A stretch of DNA of 64,000 nucleotides from Marinilactibacillus psychrotolerans (GTDB lineage Bacteria; Bacillota; Bacilli; Lactobacillales; Carnobacteriaceae_A). How positions within the stretch are numbered: the first letter of the stretch is position 1; the number at the start of each line of letters is the position of its first letter. The stretch lies in the NCBI RefSeq assembly GCF_900101525.1, contig NZ_FMZD01000007.1, positions 62,001 through 126,000 of the forward strand. The letters run 5' to 3'. Below, one piece after another: positions 7,078-16,908 of the stretch. Below the pieces are notes generated by a model. That model was not told where the DNA came from, ran no database searches, and saw only the letters and a list, made by a program, of their open reading frames with translations. The position numbers and the translations under genes are program-made.

Positions 7078-8013
7078 ATGTCTACAGCATTTTTGTTTAG
7101 CGGGCAAGGCGCTCAATATAATGGAATGGGAAAAGAATTATATGAGGAATATGAAAGTGTCAGGAAAATTTTTGATCAAGCGAGCAGAGCCTTAGATATT
7201 GATTTGGCTGCTTTATCATTCAATGATGATGAAAAGCTAAACTGGACACCATTAACTCAGCCAGCAATATTAACGCTTAGTCATGCTATAGAACATTTAA
7301 TGAGAGATGCTGGAATTAAACCGGACATGGTAGCGGGTTTAAGTTTAGGAGAATATACCGCACTGGTTTCCTCAGAGGTTTTTACATTTGAAGATGCAGT
7401 AAAGCTTGTACATAAACGTGGAACTTATATGGACCAAGCTGTTCCCAAAGGTGTAGGTGCAATGGCTGCAATTATGGGATTGAAATCTGAAGTTATTGAA
7501 AAAATATGTGACGAGATCAGTGAAAAGCATTTTGTGCAAATCGCTAATTATAATATGCCTGGACAGATTGTGATCGCGGGTGTAAAAGAAGGCGTAGCAG
7601 CTGCAATCACTGAATTAGAAAAAACAGAAGTGAAAAAAATCATTCCACTTAATGTTAGTGGACCTTTCCATACAAAATTACTTGAACCAGCAGCTAAGAA
7701 ATTAGAGGAAGAGTTGAAGTCAGTAAAAATAAATGACTTCACTTATCCTGTCTATAGTAATACCACAGCAGCTGTTTATGAAAACAAAGAAGAAGTGACT
7801 TCAACGTTAGTTCAACAAGTCATGTCTCCTGTAAGATTTGAACAGATGATTAAGCAAATGATTCTAGATGGAGCAGGTACCTTTATCGAACTCGGCCCAG
7901 GGAAAACTCTAAAGACATTTGTAAAAAAAATTGATAAAAGTGTAACTGTTTTAAATGTCGAGAATCTGAAACAGTTGCACAAAGCAATCGAAAAAATTGC
8001 ATCTAACAACTAA
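7078..8013 (+). CDS. fabD: Malonyl-CoA:ACP transacylase (FabD)
   Basis: The 311-residue cytosolic enzyme moves malonyl groups from CoA to ACP. It has FSGQGAQ near the N-terminus, the nucleophile S89 in GLSLGEYTAL and H198 in SGPFHTK, so the catalytic dyad is present. I place the start at ATG 7078 after AAAGAAAGGA (7060-7069); upstream in-frame codons have no ribosome site and fall in the stem-loop leader. The 173-bp gap after fabK is unusual in this otherwise tight cluster and contains the second FabT box. Confidence 0.95.
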   Translation: MSTAFLFSGQGAQYNGMGKELYEEYESVRKIFDQASRALDIDLAALSFNDDEKLNWTPLTQPAILTLSHAIEHLMRDAGIKPDMVAGLSLGEYTALVSSEVFTFEDAVKLVHKRGTYMDQAVPKGVGAMAAIMGLKSEVIEKICDEISEKHFVQIANYNMPGQIVIAGVKEGVAAAITELEKTEVKKIIPLNVSGPFHTKLLEPAAKKLEEELKSVKINDFTYPVYSNTTAAVYENKEEVTSTLVQQVMSPVRFEQMIKQMILDGAGTFIELGPGKTLKTFVKKIDKSVTVLNVENLKQLHKAIEKIASNN

Positions 8014-8030
8014 TTGTAAGAGGTGAAATT

Positions 8031-8768
8031 GTGATAGAAAATATAAAAACAGTTATCGTTACTGGAAGTTCTAGAGGGATTGGCAGAGCAATTGCTTATG
8101 CTTTTGCAAATGCCGGACATAATGTTGTATTAAATGGACGTAAAGAAATTTCAGAAGAACAATTATCAGAATTGAGTCATTTTGGTGGAGAGATCCATAC
8201 TTGTATAGGAGACATAAGCGTTCCAGATTTTGCTAGTCGCTTAATTAAAGAGACTAAGGATAAATTTGGTAGTGTGGATGTATTAGTTAATAATGCAGGA
8301 ATTACAAGAGATAATCTTTTGCTTAGAATGACTGAAGAAGAATTTGATCAAACAATCGATATTAACTTGAAAGGTACATTCTATACAACTAAAGCTGCTT
8401 CAAAATACATGTTGAAGCAAAAGAGTGGTTGTATCATTAATCTTGCTAGTGTTGTCGGTCAAGTAGGTAACGCAGGTCAAGCAAACTATGCCGCTAGTAA
8501 AGCAGGGATAATTGGATTTACTAAATCAGTTGCTAGAGAATTAGCGCCTAGAGGAATCACTGTTAATGCAATAGCACCCGGATTCGTTGACTCTGATATG
8601 ACAGATGTTTTGAGCGATAAAGTTAAAGAGACCATTTTAACTCAAATTCCTTTAAAACGTTTAGGTCAACCTGAGGAAGTAGCGGAAACAGCATTATTTT
8701 TAAGCAATCAAAAGTATATCACTGGACAAGTTATTAATGTCGACGGTGGTATGGTTATGAATGGATAA
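8031..8768 (+). CDS. fabG: 3-oxoacyl-ACP reductase (FabG)
   Basis: The 245-residue short-chain dehydrogenase reduces 3-oxoacyl-ACP with NADPH. The cofactor loop TGSSRGIG is at residues 11-18, NNAG at 87-90, and the catalytic N112, S140, Y153 and K157 are all present. The GTG start follows AAGAGGTG and lies 17 bp after fabD. It is clearly distinct from the second SDR gene at 22628, which lacks this context. Confidence 0.95.
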   Translation: MIENIKTVIVTGSSRGIGRAIAYAFANAGHNVVLNGRKEISEEQLSELSHFGGEIHTCIGDISVPDFASRLIKETKDKFGSVDVLVNNAGITRDNLLLRMTEEEFDQTIDINLKGTFYTTKAASKYMLKQKSGCIINLASVVGQVGNAGQANYAASKAGIIGFTKSVARELAPRGITVNAIAPGFVDSDMTDVLSDKVKETILTQIPLKRLGQPEEVAETALFLSNQKYITGQVINVDGGMVMNG

Positions 8769-8783
8769 TTAGGAGGAATAAAA

Positions 8784-10025
8784 ATGCGTAGAGTCGTAAT
8801 AACAGGATTAGGAGCAGTCACTCCTCTTGGAAATAACGTAGAAGATTTTTGGAATGGGCTAAAAACAGGGAAAAATGGTATTGGGCCGTTGACCAAATTT
8901 GACGGGACATCTATCAATGTTCACGTAGCAGGAGAAGTTAAAGATTTCGTAGCAAAAGAACGAATGGACCGTAAATTAGCAAAAAGAATGGATGTTTTCT
9001 CTCAATATGGTGTTGCTGCTGCTCTTGAAGCAATGGAAGATGCTAAATTAGATGCTGCTGAAATCGATGCAACTCGTTTAGGTGTAATGGTAGGATCAGG
9101 TATTGGCGGATTAAACGCTATGCAAAATCAAATCATTAAAATGCATGAAAAAGGTTTAGATCGTGTAGCTCCTTTATTTGTACCAATGGCAATTGGAAAC
9201 ATGGTAGCTGGAAATATCTCTATCGCTACAGGGGCTAAAGGACCGAACTTGTCTATCGTTACTGCTTGTGCTTCAGGTAACAATTCAATAGGGGAAGCAT
9301 ACAGAAATATTAAGCATGGCTATGCTGACTATATGCTGGCCGGTGGATCAGAAGCGAGTATCAATGAGATTGGAATGTCAGGATTTGCAGCATTAACAGC
9401 ATTATCAAATAGCGAAGATCCAGATAAAGCTTCAACACCATTTGACAAAAATCGTCAAGGATTTGTAATGGGTGAAGGTGGAGCGGTCATTTTACTTGAA
9501 AGCCTTGAAAGTGCTCAAGAACGTGGCGCTAAAATTTATGCAGAAATTGTTGGATATGGGGCAACTGGAGACAGCTACCACATGACAGCCCCTACACCAG
9601 ATGGTGAAGGCGCTGCTAATGCGATGATTCATGCAATGGCTGAAGCAAATATTGAACCGAACCAAGTTGGATATATCAATGCTCATGGTACTGCAACACC
9701 AGCAAATGATTCATCTGAGACAGTTGCGATCAAGAGAGCGCTTGGAGAAGAAGTTGCTCATACAGTTGCTATTTCCAGTACAAAAGGTAGTACAGGACAC
9801 TTACTTGGAGGCGCAGGTGCAATTGAAGCGGTAGCTTGTATTAAAGCTTTACAAGAAGGTATATTGCCTCCAACAATTGGGTTAGAAACTCCGGATGAAA
9901 AATGTGATTTAGATTACATTCCTAATGAAGCAAGAGAAAAAGGTATTCAGTATGCTATGAATAACTCATTAGGCTTTGGAGGACACAATGCAGTCACCCT
10001 TTTCAAAAAATGGGAGGATGCATAA
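8784..10025 (+). CDS. fabF: 3-oxoacyl-ACP synthase II (FabF)
   Basis: The 413-residue thiolase-fold condensing enzyme elongates acyl-ACP with malonyl-ACP. The triad is C162 in VTACASG, H301 in NAHGTATPAND and H339 in STGHLLGG. AGGAGGA sits seven bases before the ATG. It is the only FabF/FabB-type enzyme in the window, so it probably elongates both saturated and unsaturated chains unless another copy lies elsewhere. Confidence 0.96.
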   Translation: MRRVVITGLGAVTPLGNNVEDFWNGLKTGKNGIGPLTKFDGTSINVHVAGEVKDFVAKERMDRKLAKRMDVFSQYGVAAALEAMEDAKLDAAEIDATRLGVMVGSGIGGLNAMQNQIIKMHEKGLDRVAPLFVPMAIGNMVAGNISIATGAKGPNLSIVTACASGNNSIGEAYRNIKHGYADYMLAGGSEASINEIGMSGFAALTALSNSEDPDKASTPFDKNRQGFVMGEGGAVILLESLESAQERGAKIYAEIVGYGATGDSYHMTAPTPDGEGAANAMIHAMAEANIEPNQVGYINAHGTATPANDSSETVAIKRALGEEVAHTVAISSTKGSTGHLLGGAGAIEAVACIKALQEGILPPTIGLETPDEKCDLDYIPNEAREKGIQYAMNNSLGFGGHNAVTLFKKWEDA

Positions 10026-10028
10026 GAA

Positions 10029-10520
10029 ATGAATTTTGACCAGATAAAAGAATTAATAGAAAAAATCGATGCATCAAGTTTGAAAATATTTGAACTAGAC
10101 AACGATTTGGTTTCTATCAAAATGAGCAAGAATGATTCAACAACTATTTCTGCCCAAACGGAAACTCCAGAGAGAATCAGTAACCCTACTCAAGCAGGGA
10201 ATTTTGTATCTAACGAACGAAATGTTGTGGATTCAGAAGTAGATGAGCAAGTTCAAGTGGCTGAAACATTAGAGAATATCCATGAAATCGGTGCGCCAAT
10301 TGTAGGAACTTCATATCTTGCTTCATCACCTGAAAAGCCACCGTTTGTCAAAGCTGGAGACAGAGTTGAAAAAGGACAGCCATTAGTCATCATCGAAGCA
10401 ATGAAAGTTATGAATGAAATAAAAAGTGATGTAAGTGGAACTGTTCATAAAGTATTGGTTGAAGATGGTCAACCGATAGAATTTGGGCAACCACTTATTC
10501 AAATCACTGATGTAGAATAA
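10029..10520 (+). CDS. accB: Biotin carboxyl carrier protein of acetyl-CoA carboxylase (AccB)
   Basis: The 163-residue carrier of acetyl-CoA carboxylase has an N-terminal helical segment (1-35), a flexible linker rich in T, S, N, E and Q (about 36-85), and a biotinyl domain (86-163). K126 in the EAMKVMNE motif is the biotin attachment site. It begins three bases after fabF, with its ribosome site GGGAGGA inside the fabF end. It works with AccC and AccDA encoded downstream. Confidence 0.95.
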   Translation: MNFDQIKELIEKIDASSLKIFELDNDLVSIKMSKNDSTTISAQTETPERISNPTQAGNFVSNERNVVDSEVDEQVQVAETLENIHEIGAPIVGTSYLASSPEKPPFVKAGDRVEKGQPLVIIEAMKVMNEIKSDVSGTVHKVLVEDGQPIEFGQPLIQITDVE

Positions 10521-10573
10521 AGCGGTTGAAAATAATTGAAATATACTATTATTAATTTTAAGGAGAACTCAAA

Positions 10574-11005
10574 ATGACTACAATGAACATAAAAGAAATT
10601 CAAGAATTGATTCCAAATCGTTATCCAATTTATTTTATTGACAAAGTTACTGAAATGATTCCAGGTGAACATGTAACAGCTATAAAAAATGTTACAATTA
10701 ATGAAGAGTTTTTCCAAGGACATTTTCCTGGAGAGCCGGTAATGCCAGGAGTATTAATCGTAGAAAGTTTAGCTCAAGCGGGGTCTATTCCATTACTTAA
10801 AATGGATCAATTTAAAGGACAAACAGCTTACTTAGGCGGATTGAACAAGGTTAAATTCAGAAAAAAAGTTGTTCCTGGCGATGTTTTAGAACTTAAAGTA
10901 GATATTGTAAAATTAAAAGAGTACGCTGGAATAGGTAAAGGCGTTGCATATGTTGATGGTAAAAAAGTTTGTGAAGTAGAAATGACATTTATTATCGGCC
11001 GTTAA
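10574..11005 (+). CDS. fabZ: 3-hydroxyacyl-ACP dehydratase (FabZ-type hot-dog fold)
   Basis: The 143-residue hot-dog-fold enzyme removes water from 3-hydroxyacyl-ACP. The active-site residues H50 (in FFQGHFPGEPVMPG) and E64 (in VESLAQAG) are present. The segment IPNRYPIYFID replaces the common PHRYPF-type motif; I recall a similar variant in enterococcal FabN, which also isomerises trans-2 to cis-3-decenoyl-ACP. No FabM is in the window, so dual function is possible but cannot be decided here. AAGGAGA precedes the ATG by seven bases; a second ATG at 10583 is a less likely start. Confidence 0.92.
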   Translation: MTTMNIKEIQELIPNRYPIYFIDKVTEMIPGEHVTAIKNVTINEEFFQGHFPGEPVMPGVLIVESLAQAGSIPLLKMDQFKGQTAYLGGLNKVKFRKKVVPGDVLELKVDIVKLKEYAGIGKGVAYVDGKKVCEVEMTFIIGR

Positions 11006-11082
11006 TGTACTTTAATTTTTAAAAGTATACGTTATGATCTATTTTAAATAGACATACAATCTGATTTAAGGAAGGTAATAAC

Positions 11083-12456
11083 ATGTTTCAAAAAATATTA
11101 GTAGCCAATCGAGGAGAGATAGCTGTACGAATTATCCGTGCGTGCCAAGAGATGGGCATTCAAACGGTTGCTGTTTATTCTGAGGCGGATGAAGATGCTT
11201 TACACATGCAACTAGCAGATGAAGCGGTTTGTATAGGACCATCAAAAGCTAGCGATTCTTATTTGAATATGCAAAATATATTAAGCGCAGCTGTTATTAC
11301 TGGTGCACAAGCAATTCATCCAGGATTTGGATTTCTTTCTGAGAATAGTACTTTTGCTGCGATGTGTGAAGAAGTTAATATTGTCTTTATTGGTCCAGAC
11401 AAAGAAACAATTGACCAGATGGGAAATAAAGCTAATGCTAGAGAAATGATGCGTAAGGCTGATGTTCCCATTGTGCCTGGTAGTGACGGTTTTTTAGAAA
11501 GCGATGAAGAAGTAATTGAAACAGCTGAAGCAATTGGGTATCCAGTTATCGTTAAAGCCGTAGCTGGAGGCGGCGGTAAAGGAATGAGGGTAGTAATTTC
11601 TGCTGAGCATTTGCTACAAGCATTTAGTTCTGCGAAGTCCGAAGCAAAAGCTGCATTTGGAGACGACCGTATGTACATGGAAAAAATCATTTCCCCTGCT
11701 AAGCATATTGAGATCCAATTATTAGGAGACCATTTTGGGAATGTTATTCATTTAGGGGAACGAGATTGCTCTATGCAAAGAAACCACCAAAAAATTCTTG
11801 AAGAAGCCCCTTCTCACATTTTATCAGAAGAACAAAGAAAACATATTGGAGCAGCGGCTGTAAGAGCTGCAGAGTATGTTGGATATAAGAATGCTGGTAC
11901 CGTTGAATTTTTACTTGATCCAAACGGGAAATTTTACTTCATGGAAATGAATACTAGAATTCAGGTAGAGCATCCAATCACTGAAATGATTTCAGAGTTT
12001 GATATTGTACAAGAACAAATCAAAATTGCAAACAATGAACCACTTTCAATTAATCAGGATTCTTTGGAATTGAAAGGACATTCAATTGAATGTCGGATTA
12101 ATGCAGAAAATCCAGCTTTCAATTTTGCTCCTTCACCGGGAGTAATAAAATATTTGAATCTTCCTTCTGGGGGAAATGGTTTAAGAGTGGATACAGCCTT
12201 ATTTGCCGGGGGAGAGATTCCTCCATATTACGATGCGATGATTGCTAAAGTGATTACTCATGGAAAAACTCGAGAAATTGCAATTGCTAAAATGAAACGA
12301 GCACTTAAAGAGATGGTTGTGGATGGTATTCAGACAAATCTAGCTTTTCAATTAGATTTGCTAGATGATGCAGAGTTTATAAACGGAAAATATGATACGG
12401 AGTATCTGGAAAATATATTTATACCAAAATGGCAAAATCGTTTAAAGGAGGAGTAA
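11083..12456 (+). CDS. accC: Biotin carboxylase of acetyl-CoA carboxylase (AccC)
   Basis: The 457-residue ATP-grasp enzyme carboxylates biotin on AccB using bicarbonate and ATP. Visible features are the N-terminal ILVANRGEIAVRIIRA, the glycine-rich ATP loop GGGGKGM at residues 162-168, and the active-site EMNTRIQVEHPITEM. The length is normal for a bacterial single-domain AccC. AAGGAAGGT precedes the ATG. The gene is separated from accD by three bases. Confidence 0.96.
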   Translation: MFQKILVANRGEIAVRIIRACQEMGIQTVAVYSEADEDALHMQLADEAVCIGPSKASDSYLNMQNILSAAVITGAQAIHPGFGFLSENSTFAAMCEEVNIVFIGPDKETIDQMGNKANAREMMRKADVPIVPGSDGFLESDEEVIETAEAIGYPVIVKAVAGGGGKGMRVVISAEHLLQAFSSAKSEAKAAFGDDRMYMEKIISPAKHIEIQLLGDHFGNVIHLGERDCSMQRNHQKILEEAPSHILSEEQRKHIGAAAVRAAEYVGYKNAGTVEFLLDPNGKFYFMEMNTRIQVEHPITEMISEFDIVQEQIKIANNEPLSINQDSLELKGHSIECRINAENPAFNFAPSPGVIKYLNLPSGGNGLRVDTALFAGGEIPPYYDAMIAKVITHGKTREIAIAKMKRALKEMVVDGIQTNLAFQLDLLDDAEFINGKYDTEYLENIFIPKWQNRLKEE

Positions 12457-12459
12457 TCG

Positions 12460-13320
12460 TTGCGACTATTTAAAAAGCGTCCTTACATTTCTTTGCAGAA
12501 AGTCACGAATGATTCAGAGCGAGCTCCTTTTGTGCCAGATGGTATGTTTGTCAAATGCCCCAACTGTAAACAATCGATTTACTCCAAAGATTTAGGAAAT
12601 GAAAGCATCTGTCCTAATTGTCAGTATGCGTTTAGAATTAGCGCTCAGGAAAGACTACATTTAACTATTGATGAAGGAACATTTGAAGAGTGGGATGAAG
12701 ATATTGTTTCGTCAGACCCTTTAAGCTTTCCTGGGTATGATGAGAAGCTTAAAAAAGCTCAAATAAATTCTGGATTAAGGGAAGCAGTATTAACGGGCAG
12801 TGCTAAACTAAATGGAGTTGATTTAGCGGTAGGCATTATGGATTCTAACTTTATAATGGGCAGTATGGGACAAGCAGTAGGTGAAAAAGTCACGCGTTTA
12901 TTCGAAAAAGCTACTGATAAAGGATTACCAGTTGTTTTATTTACTGCTTCCGGTGGAGCTCGAATGCAGGAAGGTATTTTATCTCTCATGCAAATGGCAA
13001 AAACTAGCGCTGCGGTAAAAAAACACTCTGATATGGGCCTGTTTTATCTTACAGTATTGACCGACCCTACAACGGGTGGTGTGACGGCTAGTTTCGCTAT
13101 GCAGGGAGATATTATTCTTGCTGAACCAGGTGCATTAATTGGTTTTGCAGGTAGAAGAGTAATTGAACAAACCATTAAAGAATCTGTCCCAGATGATTTT
13201 CAATCTGCGGAAAAAGTTTTGGAACATGGGTTTATAGATGAAATTGTGCCACGAACAGAATTGAAAGAAGTTATTAACAAACTTTTGATGATGCATGCAG
13301 TCTCTAATTCCCATTTTTAA
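12460..13320 (+). CDS. accD: Acetyl-CoA carboxylase carboxyltransferase beta subunit (AccD)
   Basis: The 286-residue subunit pairs with AccA to move the carboxyl group from biotin to acetyl-CoA. A four-cysteine zinc ribbon (C33, C36, C51, C54) precedes the crotonase-like domain with the [12 protein letters not shown] and [12 protein letters not shown] segments. The TTG start follows AAAGGAGGAG (12443-12452). Confidence 0.95.
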   Translation: MRLFKKRPYISLQKVTNDSERAPFVPDGMFVKCPNCKQSIYSKDLGNESICPNCQYAFRISAQERLHLTIDEGTFEEWDEDIVSSDPLSFPGYDEKLKKAQINSGLREAVLTGSAKLNGVDLAVGIMDSNFIMGSMGQAVGEKVTRLFEKATDKGLPVVLFTASGGARMQEGILSLMQMAKTSAAVKKHSDMGLFYLTVLTDPTTGGVTASFAMQGDIILAEPGALIGFAGRRVIEQTIKESVPDDFQSAEKVLEHGFIDEIVPRTELKEVINKLLMMHAVSNSHF

Positions 13321-13378
13321 AGATAATCAGAAATCTAGTAGGTTGATAGTAAATAATAATAGAAAAAGAGGTGATCAA

Positions 13379-14161
13379 ATGGCGGAAGCAATGGATATCG
13401 TTTCAATTGCTAGACAAACAGACCGCATCACAACTACGGAATTAATTGAAGCAATCTTTGATGATTTTATTGAACTACATGGAGATCGTTCATATAAAGA
13501 TGATGCTGCAATTGTGGGGGGTATCGGTATGCTAAATGGTCAACCTGTAACAATTATCGGTAACCAAAAAGGTCATGATTTAGAAGAAAATTTAAAAAGA
13601 AACTTTGGATCACCACATCCAGAAGGCTACCGGAAATCTTTACGATTGATGAAGCAAGCTGAAAAGTTCAATCGACCAATCATCACTTTTGTAAACACTT
13701 CTGGTGCCTATTGTGGTGTAGAAGCTGAAGAACGTGGTCAAGGAGAAGCATTAGCAAAGAACCTGCTTGAAATGAGTGATCTTTCTGTCCCAATTCTTTC
13801 GATTATAGTCGGTGAGGGAGGGAGTGGTGGAGCCCTTGCTCTTGCTGCGGGAAATAAAGTGTGGATGATGGAATTTTCTATCTATTCTATTCTTTCTCCA
13901 GAAGGATTTGCTTCGATACTCTGGAAAGATTCCAAAAGGGCTGGAGAAGCCGCAGAAATAATGAAGCTGACGTCATATGACTTGCTTGAATTAGGCGTAA
14001 TTGATCGCATCATCTATGAAGAAAAAGAGGGCGAGAAAATTAGTTATGCCCAATTGCTAAATTCGTTAAAAGAGGATATAGAAATTGAGATCAAACAGTT
14101 AACCTCCAAATCAAAAGATCAATTAATTGAGCAAAGATATAACAGATTCAGAAAATTTTAA
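13379..14161 (+). CDS. accA: Acetyl-CoA carboxylase carboxyltransferase alpha subunit (AccA)
   Basis: The 260-residue crotonase-fold partner of AccD is the short form usual in lactic acid bacteria. It contains GNQKGHD, the [21 protein letters not shown]-type helix-capping region and [13 protein letters not shown] chose ATG 13379, with AAAGAGGTGAT before it. A reading from 13295 would overlap accD and add 28 residues not seen in the family. It is the last gene of the cluster, with a terminator 6 bp after its stop. Confidence 0.95.
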   Translation: MAEAMDIVSIARQTDRITTTELIEAIFDDFIELHGDRSYKDDAAIVGGIGMLNGQPVTIIGNQKGHDLEENLKRNFGSPHPEGYRKSLRLMKQAEKFNRPIITFVNTSGAYCGVEAEERGQGEALAKNLLEMSDLSVPILSIIVGEGGSGGALALAAGNKVWMMEFSIYSILSPEGFASILWKDSKRAGEAAEIMKLTSYDLLELGVIDRIIYEEKEGEKISYAQLLNSLKEDIEIEIKQLTSKSKDQLIEQRYNRFRKF

Positions 14162-14166
14162 CAATA

Positions 14167-14201
14167 AACCGATTTGAGTTTCTCTCATATCGGTTTTTAT
14201 T
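14167..14201 (+). terminator. Terminator of the fab-acc cluster
   Basis: The arms AACCGATTTGAG (14167-14178) and 14184-14195 pair with one T-T mismatch, and a T-run follows. It ends the roughly 10-kb fatty acid transcript. Confidence 0.8.
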
Positions 14202-14227
14202 CTTTTCTATACTATTTCAATAAAGAT

Positions 14228-14255
14228 TTGACGGTTTATTCTTTGTACTTATAAT
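14228..14255 (+). promoter_or_regulatory. Promoter of the TPR-protein gene
   Basis: TTGACG (14228-14233) and TATAAT (14250-14255) are 16 bp apart, 23 bp before the start codon. Confidence 0.75.
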
Positions 14256-14277
14256 AGTACAAGAAAGAAGGGAAATA

Positions 14278-15225
14278 ATGGGAGAAAAAATCGAATTTCC
14301 AAATAATTATTCAATGTATCTTAAAAATGCAGAAATACAGCTAAAGAAAAACGAACCAATTAAAGCTCTACATTATATAGAATTAGCTTATGCAATAAAC
14401 AAAGAGCTGAATATCAATGCGTTTTATGTATCTGTTTTGGTACAACTAGAGAGGTATGAGGAAGCTTTAGAAATTTTTGAGGATTTTAAAGAGATAAATA
14501 TCAAGAAAATAGAGCACCTTTCACTTTATGTACACTTGCTTATCAAAAATCAACGATTTATTCAAGCAGAAGCTTTTTTAGCTCAATTAAAAGATACAGG
14601 ACAAATAGCGAAAAAAGAATTAATGCATATGGAAAAGTTATTAGAAAAAGAATTACAAATAGAAGAGCAGCAACGTATGCATAAAAAAAATGAATTAAAG
14701 AAGAAATTGTTTGCTCTATCTGATTTAGCTAGAGAAGAACAGTTAAAGATTGTCGATGAAGTAAGTCTGCTAAGTTCGGATGAATTGGCTAGAGCAATTC
14801 CTTTTGTTATGAATAATCCTTTTGTTGATTCGCTTGCCAAATCATTTTATTTACAAAATTTGGTTTCACTTAATGTAGATATTAACTTTGAATTTGAAAC
14901 TTTAGGAATTTCTAGGAGTATCAATCCTGCTAAATTGAATACCTTCAATGAAGAACCTATGGTAGTGGAGATAAATAGACAGCTAGATATACAGCTTGAG
15001 AAAAATCCTAGTATGTTAATGTCGATTAAACCGGAACTTAATTTTCATTTGTTAAAAATGTATCCTTTTGCAATGGAAATTGTAGATAATCCAATTAGAT
15101 GGGTGGAATTATATATCTATCGCTATTCTCACGAGTCAGAAGAATTTAATTATGATTTAGAGTTTTCTTCTAGTGAAAAGAAGATGATGGAATGGATAAA
15201 AAAATTAGGCGAAATAGAAAGTTAA
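14278..15225 (+). CDS. TPR-repeat protein of unknown function upstream of tig
   Basis: The 315-residue cytosolic protein has two or three tetratricopeptide-like helix pairs in the first 110 residues (IKALHYIELAYAINKEL, then YEEALEIFEDF, then FIQAEAFLAQL). A basic and glutamine-rich coiled segment follows at about 125-150, and the rest is an all-alpha C-terminal half with no domain I recognise. TPR proteins usually act as protein-docking scaffolds. A TPR protein ahead of trigger factor is, as I recall, a common arrangement in Lactobacillales, but no function follows from that. AAGAAGGGAA precedes the ATG; the promoter is strong. Confidence 0.8.
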   Translation: MGEKIEFPNNYSMYLKNAEIQLKKNEPIKALHYIELAYAINKELNINAFYVSVLVQLERYEEALEIFEDFKEINIKKIEHLSLYVHLLIKNQRFIQAEAFLAQLKDTGQIAKKELMHMEKLLEKELQIEEQQRMHKKNELKKKLFALSDLAREEQLKIVDEVSLLSSDELARAIPFVMNNPFVDSLAKSFYLQNLVSLNVDINFEFETLGISRSINPAKLNTFNEEPMVVEINRQLDIQLEKNPSMLMSIKPELNFHLLKMYPFAMEIVDNPIRWVELYIYRYSHESEEFNYDLEFSSSEKKMMEWIKKLGEIES

Positions 15226-15240
15226 CTTATATAGTTATTG

Positions 15241-15269
15241 TTTACTTTTTCATATAACTATTGTATGAT
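15241..15269 (+). promoter_or_regulatory. Probable promoter of tig
   Basis: TTTACT (15241-15246) and TATGAT (15264-15269) are 17 bp apart. A start near 15276 would leave a leader of about 150 nt with only short, weak hairpins; I see no open reading frame or recognisable riboswitch in it. Confidence 0.45.
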
Positions 15270-15429
15270 AAGCTAGTATGCGCAACGTGCTAAGTGATTT
15301 AAATGCCCGTATGCACTCTTATTTTTTAGGATAAATGTATTACGAGATTCAACTTGAACTAATTGTTGTTATTAGACAATCGTTCTTCACTTATTACAGA
15401 TAAAAAAGAAATTCGGAGGGTAAATAATT

Positions 15430-16743
15430 ATGACAACTAATTTTGAGAAAACAGGAGCTACTTCTGGTCGTTTGACTTTTTCAATCGACCAAGAAACAGT
15501 TAAAGATGGACTAGATAAAACATTTAAAAAAGTTCAAAAAACACTTAATGTACCAGGTTTCCGTAAAGGTCGTGTTCCTCGTAAAATGTTTAACCAAATG
15601 TATGGTGAAGCAGCATTATATGAAGATACTTTAAACGATTTACTACCTGATGCTTACTCTAAAGCAGTTGAAGAAGCTGGTATTGAACCGGTTGCTCAGC
15701 CAAATATTGATATTGAGTCAGTTGAAAAAGGACAAGACTGGAAATTAATAGCAGAAGTTACTTTAAAACCAGAAGTTGAGCTTGGAGAATATAAAGGACT
15801 TGAAGTAACAAAACAAGACCGTGAAGTAACAGAAGAAGCGGTTGAAAAAAATCTTGAATCTCGTCGCGAAAACTTAGCTGAATTAACAGTTAAAGAAGAT
15901 GCAGCAGAAGAAGGCGATACAGTGGTTATTGACTTCGAAGGTTTCAATGATGGTGTAGCATTTGAAGGTGGAAAAGGCGAAAACCATTCACTTGAATTAG
16001 GTTCTAATTCTTTTATTCCTGGATTTGAAGAGCAACTTGTAGGAATTAAAGCTGGAGAAGAAAAAGAAGTCACAGTTACTTTCCCAGAAGAGTATCAAGC
16101 TGAAGATCTTGCAGGAAAAGAAGCCGTATTTAATGTTAAAGTTCATGAAGTAAAATCAAAAGAACTTCCAGAGCTTGACGATGAATTTGCTAAAGATGCA
16201 GATGAAGATGTTGAAACTTTAGATGAATTGAAAGCTAAAATCCGTGAAAATCTTGAAGAAGGTCGTGAAAATTCTGCTAATGATGCTCGTGATGACGAAG
16301 CAATCCGTAAAGCAGTATTGAATGCTAAAATCGAAGAGATTCCTCATGAAATGGCACATGACGAAGTTCACCGTCAAATGGATATGTTCCTGAATAACCT
16401 TCAACAACAAGGTATTTCTGCAGAAATGTATTATCAAATGACAAACTCTTCTGAATCTGATCTTCACAAACAATTTGAAGGCGAAGCAGAGTTCAACGTT
16501 CGCACTAACCTTGTATTAGAAGCAATCGTTGAAGCTGAGAATCTTGAAGCGAATGAAGAAGATATCGAAAAAGAAATCAAAGATTTAGCTGCTCAATATA
16601 ACATGCCAGAAGAACAAGTACGCAGCGTATTATCTGTGGATATGTTAACGAAGGATATCTCACTTAAAAAAGCAATTGATTTAATTACATCAACTGCTAA
16701 AGAAACATTAGAACCTACTGATTCAAAAGATACAGCAGAATAA
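15430..16743 (+). CDS. tig: Trigger factor (ribosome-associated chaperone and peptidyl-prolyl isomerase)
   Basis: The 437-residue chaperone binds ribosomal protein L23 at the exit tunnel and shields nascent chains. The N-terminal ribosome-binding domain has the signature GFRKGRVPR at residues 41-49. A central FKBP-type isomerase domain (about 155-245, from [11 protein letters not shown] to FNVKVHEVK) and a helical C-terminal cradle follow. Codon use is biased to the forms seen in other highly expressed genes here. CGGAGGG precedes the ATG. Confidence 0.97.
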   Translation: MTTNFEKTGATSGRLTFSIDQETVKDGLDKTFKKVQKTLNVPGFRKGRVPRKMFNQMYGEAALYEDTLNDLLPDAYSKAVEEAGIEPVAQPNIDIESVEKGQDWKLIAEVTLKPEVELGEYKGLEVTKQDREVTEEAVEKNLESRRENLAELTVKEDAAEEGDTVVIDFEGFNDGVAFEGGKGENHSLELGSNSFIPGFEEQLVGIKAGEEKEVTVTFPEEYQAEDLAGKEAVFNVKVHEVKSKELPELDDEFAKDADEDVETLDELKAKIRENLEEGRENSANDARDDEAIRKAVLNAKIEEIPHEMAHDEVHRQMDMFLNNLQQQGISAEMYYQMTNSSESDLHKQFEGEAEFNVRTNLVLEAIVEAENLEANEEDIEKEIKDLAAQYNMPEEQVRSVLSVDMLTKDISLKKAIDLITSTAKETLEPTDSKDTAE

Positions 16744-16776
16744 TTTTAACGGCTTTAGTTGATATAAAATGAAAAA

Positions 16777-16808
16777 GGGGGATGCTGTAGTAGCATTCCC
16801 GTTTTTTA
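16777..16808 (+). terminator. Terminator of tig
   Basis: The GGGGATGCT stem (16778-16786 with 16792-16800, one G-U pair) is followed by one G and a T6 run. Confidence 0.85.
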
Positions 16809-16836
16809 TAAACGATTAGTGTCTAAAGCCAACCTA

Positions 16837-16866
16837 TTGGCAAGCACAAATGTTCTATGTTACTAT
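16837..16866 (+). promoter_or_regulatory. Probable promoter of clpX
   Basis: TTGGCA (16837-16842) and TACTAT (16861-16866) are 18 bp apart. I see no CtsR-type direct repeat near it. Confidence 0.5.
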
Positions 16867-16908
16867 ATAAAATGTTAAAAGATTTTAGGAATTGAGGTGA
16901 ACCTGCCT

